Shown here piece by piece: positions 31,110 to 33,868 of a DNA stretch of 33,868 bases. The stretch comes from Mesorhizobium sp. 1M-11 (lineage in GTDB: Bacteria; Pseudomonadota; Alphaproteobacteria; Rhizobiales; Rhizobiaceae). The position numbers and the translations under genes are program-made. The stretch covers positions 1-33,868 of the forward strand of contig NZ_LJSD01000013.1 in NCBI RefSeq assembly GCF_001303895.1, read 5' to 3'. Numbering within the stretch: the first letter of the stretch is position 1; the number at the start of each line of letters is the position of its first letter. The notes beneath the pieces are model-generated. The model was given only the letters and a program-made list of their open reading frames with translations, had not been told where the DNA came from and ran no database searches.

Positions 31110-33101
31110 ATGCGTGGAGGCCGAATCCTTTGGGGTCAGATCGCCGTTGTCTTCGTCATTGTTTTGGTGACGACCTGGGCGGCGACGCAATGGACCGCCT
31201 GGCGGCTCGGCTTTCAGGCGCAGCTTGGCAATCCACGGTTCGAGCTGGCCGGCTGGCCGATCTACTATCCGCCGACTTTCTTCTGGTGGTGGTATGCGTT
31301 CGATGCCTACGCGCCGACGATCTTCGTCGAAGGCGGCATCATCGCGGCGTCAGGTGGCGTCCTCGCCATCGCCGTCGCAATCCTGATGTCGATCATGCGC
31401 GCACGCGAGGCGCGCGACGTCGCGACCTACGGCTCCGCGCGATGGGCCGAGGATAAGGAAATTCGCGCGGCCGGCCTGCTCGGTCCCGATGGCGTCGTGC
31501 TCGGCCGGCATACCCAAGACTACCTGCGCCACGACGGGCCGGAGCATGTGTTGTGCTTCGCGCCGACCCGCAGCGGCAAGGGCGTCGGCCTCGTGGTGCC
31601 GACGCTACTGACCTGGCCGGGAAGCTGCATTGTTCACGACATCAAGGGAGAGAACTGGACGCTGACGGCCGGTTTCCGGGGAAAGCACGGCCGCGTCCTG
31701 CTGTTCGATCCGACCAACGCCAAGTCGTCGGCCTACAATCCGCTGCTGGAGGTGCGGCAGGGCGAATGGGAAGTCCGCGACGTGCAGAACATCGCGGACA
31801 TTCTCGTCGACCCCGAAGGCAGCCTCGACAAGCGCAACCATTGGGAAAAGACCAGCCATTCGCTACTGGTCGGCGCGATCCTGCACGTTCTCTACGCTGA
31901 GCCCGACAAGACGCTGGCGGGCGTCGCCAATTTCCTGTCCGATCCGCGCCGCCCGGTGGAAGCGACGTTGCGCGCGATGATGGACACGCCGCATCTCGGC
32001 GAAGCCGGCGTTCATCCCGTTATCGCCTCGTCCGCGCGCGAACTGCTCAACAAGAGCGATAACGAGCGGTCGGGCGTGCTTTCCACGGCCATGTCGTTCC
32101 TGGGCCTCTACCGCGATCCTGTCGTGGCGCGCGTCACGGCGCGCTGCGACTGGCGCATTGCCGATCTGGTCGGAAGCAACGAGCCCGTCAGCCTCTACCT
32201 CGTCGTGCCGCCGTCCGACATCAACCGCACCAAGCCGCTGATCCGGCTGATCCTCAACCAGATCGGCAGGCGGTTGACCGAAGAATTGAAGACCTCCGGC
32301 AAGCGCCATCGCCTGCTGCTGATGCTCGACGAGTTTCCCGCACTCGGCCGTCTGGATTTCTTTGAATCGGCGCTTGCCTTCATGGCCGGCTACGGGCTCA
32401 AAAGTTTCCTGATCGCGCAGAGCCTCAACCAGATCGAGCGCGCCTACGGACAAAACAACGCCATCCTCGACAACTGCCACGTCCGCGTCGCCTTTGCGAC
32501 GAACGATGAGCGCACGGCCAAGAGGGTCAGCGACGCACTCGGCACCGCGACCGAGATGCGCGATTCCACCAACTACGCCGGCCATCGTCTCGCGCCGTGG
32601 CTGGGGCATCTCATGGTGTCGCGGCAGGAGACGGCGCGGCCGTTGCTGACGCCCGGTGAGATCATGCAGCTTCCGCCCACTGACGAGATCGTCATGGTGG
32701 CGGGCACGCCGCCGATCCGCGCCGCGAAGGCGCGCTATTTCGAGGACAAGCGGTTTCAGGAACGCATCCTGCCGCCGCCCGACTTGGCAGCCGCTAATGC
32801 CGCCGCGCCGCAGCCATCATCGGACGACTGGTCCAGCCGCGTGGTGGCGGCATCGGGAAAGATATCCGCGACGCGGACCGGCGGGACAGAGGGCGATCCG
32901 GCCAATGCCGGTATCCGCCGCGAGCCGGAATTGCCCGAGCATGAGGACATCGTCACGCCGCCGCGGCCGCCCGAGCAGGAGTTCGACCTTCTGGACGACG
33001 AGCCCGATGTCGACGCCGCCAAGGCGCGCGCCATGCGCCAACGCATGCGCATGGTCGCGCGGCAAGCGTCGTTGGACCCGGCCGATAGCATCGAGCTTTG
33101 A
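31110..33101 (+). CDS. traG: Type IV secretion coupling protein TraG/VirD4
   Basis: A 663-residue coupling ATPase that links the relaxosome to the conjugation channel. Two N-terminal membrane segments lie at about 8-25 and 70-95. Walker A is APTRSGKGVG (151-160), Walker B LLLMLDEFPAL near 403-413, with the family segment SLNQIERAYGQNN after it. The C-terminal tail from about 570 is acidic/proline-rich and likely contacts the relaxase. ATG 31110 follows GGAG inside an inverted repeat; a TTG 18 nt upstream is less likely. It precedes a CopG-like gene, the usual traG-CopG-trbB order. Confidence 0.95.
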   Translation: MRGGRILWGQIAVVFVIVLVTTWAATQWTAWRLGFQAQLGNPRFELAGWPIYYPPTFFWWWYAFDAYAPTIFVEGGIIAASGGVLAIAVAILMSIMRAREARDVATYGSARWAEDKEIRAAGLLGPDGVVLGRHTQDYLRHDGPEHVLCFAPTRSGKGVGLVVPTLLTWPGSCIVHDIKGENWTLTAGFRGKHGRVLLFDPTNAKSSAYNPLLEVRQGEWEVRDVQNIADILVDPEGSLDKRNHWEKTSHSLLVGAILHVLYAEPDKTLAGVANFLSDPRRPVEATLRAMMDTPHLGEAGVHPVIASSARELLNKSDNERSGVLSTAMSFLGLYRDPVVARVTARCDWRIADLVGSNEPVSLYLVVPPSDINRTKPLIRLILNQIGRRLTEELKTSGKRHRLLLMLDEFPALGRLDFFESALAFMAGYGLKSFLIAQSLNQIERAYGQNNAILDNCHVRVAFATNDERTAKRVSDALGTATEMRDSTNYAGHRLAPWLGHLMVSRQETARPLLTPGEIMQLPPTDEIVMVAGTPPIRAAKARYFEDKRFQERILPPPDLAAANAAAPQPSSDDWSSRVVAASGKISATRTGGTEGDPANAGIRREPELPEHEDIVTPPRPPEQEFDLLDDEPDVDAAKARAMRQRMRMVARQASLDPADSIEL

Positions 33102-33109
33102 GGCCGGCC

Positions 33110-33586
33110 ATGACGACCCGAACCCGCATGAACGTCTATTTCGCCCCGGACTTGCTGGCGCAGGTCGAGGCGCTGGCGCTGCGCCGGCAGGTGTCGAAAT
33201 CCGCCATCATCGAGGCCGCTGTTGCGTCCTTCCTGTCCGGGGACTCGGCCGAGAAGCTGGAGGCGGCCATGTCGCGCCGCCTGGACAAGCTCGGCCGCCA
33301 GATCGACACGCTCGACGAGGATCTCGCCATCCTGGGCGAGACCGTCTCGCTGTTCATCCGCATTTGGCTCGCCGCCACGCCGCCACTGCCGGAGAGCGCG
33401 CAAGCCTCCGCCCGTGCGAAGGGCGCCGAGCGGTTCGACGGTTTCATGCAGTCGCTCGGTCGGCGGCTGGCGACGGGCGACAGGTTTCTGAAAGAACTGT
33501 CGCGGGACATGCCCGCGCAGTCCATGCACGATGTCCCGGCCGGCGAGACGGCTGCCGACGATTCCTTGCAAAACCCATCGCGATAG
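33110..33586 (+). CDS. CopG-like ribbon-helix-helix protein of conjugation locus
   Basis: A 158-residue protein whose first 50 residues are a ribbon-helix-helix: TRMNVYFAPDLLAQVEALAL and QVSKSAIIEAAVASFL. A helical segment of about 100 residues follows, including ILGETVSLFIRIWLAATPPL, which is hydrophobic. Proteins like this lie between traG and trbB in many integrative elements; a role in transcriptional or relaxosome control is presumed. The ATG at 33110 lies 8 nt after the traG stop with GAGG upstream. Confidence 0.85.
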   Translation: MTTRTRMNVYFAPDLLAQVEALALRRQVSKSAIIEAAVASFLSGDSAEKLEAAMSRRLDKLGRQIDTLDEDLAILGETVSLFIRIWLAATPPLPESAQASARAKGAERFDGFMQSLGRRLATGDRFLKELSRDMPAQSMHDVPAGETAADDSLQNPSR

Positions 33587-33598
33587 GTTATCTATTCT

Positions 33599-33838
33599 AT
33601 GGTCACGATCCACCGCGCGCATGGGCTGCGCATCGTCATCTACACCGACGACCATGAGCCTGCCCATGTGCATGTGTTCGGCGATGGTCACGCCAAGATC
33701 AACCTGACTGGCCCCGATGGCGGGCCGGAACTGGTCTGGGCCGAGGGCATGAAGCGGAACGAGGTGCGTCGCGCGATCGCTGTCGTGATCGAGCACAGGG
33801 AAGCGTTTCTGGCGCGATGGAGAGACGTACATGGCTGA
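33599..33838 (+). CDS. DUF4160 protein
   Basis: A 79-residue protein matching DUF4160: RIVIYTDDHEPAHVHVFGDG at the N-terminus and RNEVRRAIAVVIEHREAFLA RW at the C-terminus (histidine-rich HEPAHVHV is typical). DUF4160 genes usually precede a DUF2442 gene and have been proposed as toxin-antitoxin-like pairs, without firm proof here. The start ATG is 12 nt after the CopG-like stop. Its stop overlaps the next ATG by 8 nt. Confidence 0.85.
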   Translation: MVTIHRAHGLRIVIYTDDHEPAHVHVFGDGHAKINLTGPDGGPELVWAEGMKRNEVRRAIAVVIEHREAFLARWRDVHG

Positions 33839-33868
33839 CCTGACCGATGCCGCAATCGACGCCGCGCT
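33831..33868 (+). CDS. Start of following gene (possible DUF2442), cut by window edge
   Basis: An ATG at 33831, overlapping the DUF4160 stop by 8 nt, opens a frame MADLTDAAIDAA that continues to the right edge. Position directly after DUF4160 suggests its usual DUF2442 partner, but 12 residues are too few to identify it. Confidence 0.45.
   Translation, partial: MADLTDAAIDAA

Noticed and set aside
1..33868. CRISPR arrays, tRNA or rRNA genes, riboswitches
   Set aside because: No regularly spaced repeats, cloverleaf-like segments or known riboswitch cores were recognised by eye; weakly conserved RNAs could be missed.

Overview
The window comes from a GC-rich alphaproteobacterium, most likely Hyphomicrobiales (a Pseudaminobacter/Mesorhizobium/Aminobacter-like lineage). 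This is inferred from the divergent soxS-soxR-soxT / soxVWXYZABCD layout, the fused Blh sulfur transferase/dioxygenase, and the LysR-traG-CopG block typical of proteobacterial integrative conjugative elements. No rRNA, tRNA or CRISPR array was seen.

Layout. (1) 1-6001, minus strand: a tightly packed Calvin-Benson operon read cbbF (fbp) - cbbP (prk) - cbbT (tkt) - gap - pgk, with pgk cut by the left edge. A divergent CbbR-type LysR gene lies at 6149-7081. RuBisCO is not in the window. (2) 7190-9908: four exported accessory proteins next to sox, namely a rhodanese, a pseudoazurin, a DUF302 protein and a metallo-beta-lactamase-fold protein. (3) 9909-19541: a complete thiosulfate-oxidation cluster, soxT-soxR-soxS on minus and soxV-W-X-Y-Z-A-B-C-D on plus. 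(4) 19966-25395: sulfur accessory genes: an exported DsrE-like protein, a TauE/SafE permease, a split YeeE/YedE pair, Blh, a divergent type II-like sulfide:quinone oxidoreductase, and a DsbA-like oxidoreductase. (5) 25531-27641: an OmpR-type response regulator and its histidine kinase. (6) About 27630-29948: stacked mobile-element remnants (broken LysR, broken tyrosine recombinase, 5' part of a group II intron, IS66 pieces, IS1182-like piece). (7) 29949 to the right edge: LysR regulator, TraG/VirD4 coupling protein, CopG-like protein, DUF4160 protein and the first codons of another gene, read as the start of a conjugation locus.

How it fits together. Thiosulfate bound to SoxYZ is oxidised in the periplasm by SoxXA, SoxB and SoxCD. 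SoxV/SoxW/SoxS supply reductant to keep the thiols active. Sulfide can enter through SQR, and the resulting persulfide can be handled by Blh, with YeeE/YedE and TauE-type permeases moving sulfur species. Electrons would support CO2 fixation by the adjacent cbb operon. The most notable observation is a repeated inverted element, ACAT-N12-ATGT with an A/T-rich centre, upstream of most sox-region transcription units and also in the cbbF-cbbR intergenic region. It is probably the operator of the SoxR persulfide-responsive ArsR repressor (Cys42/Cys108). If so, carbon fixation and an uncharacterised set of exported accessory proteins belong to the same sulfur-sensing regulon.
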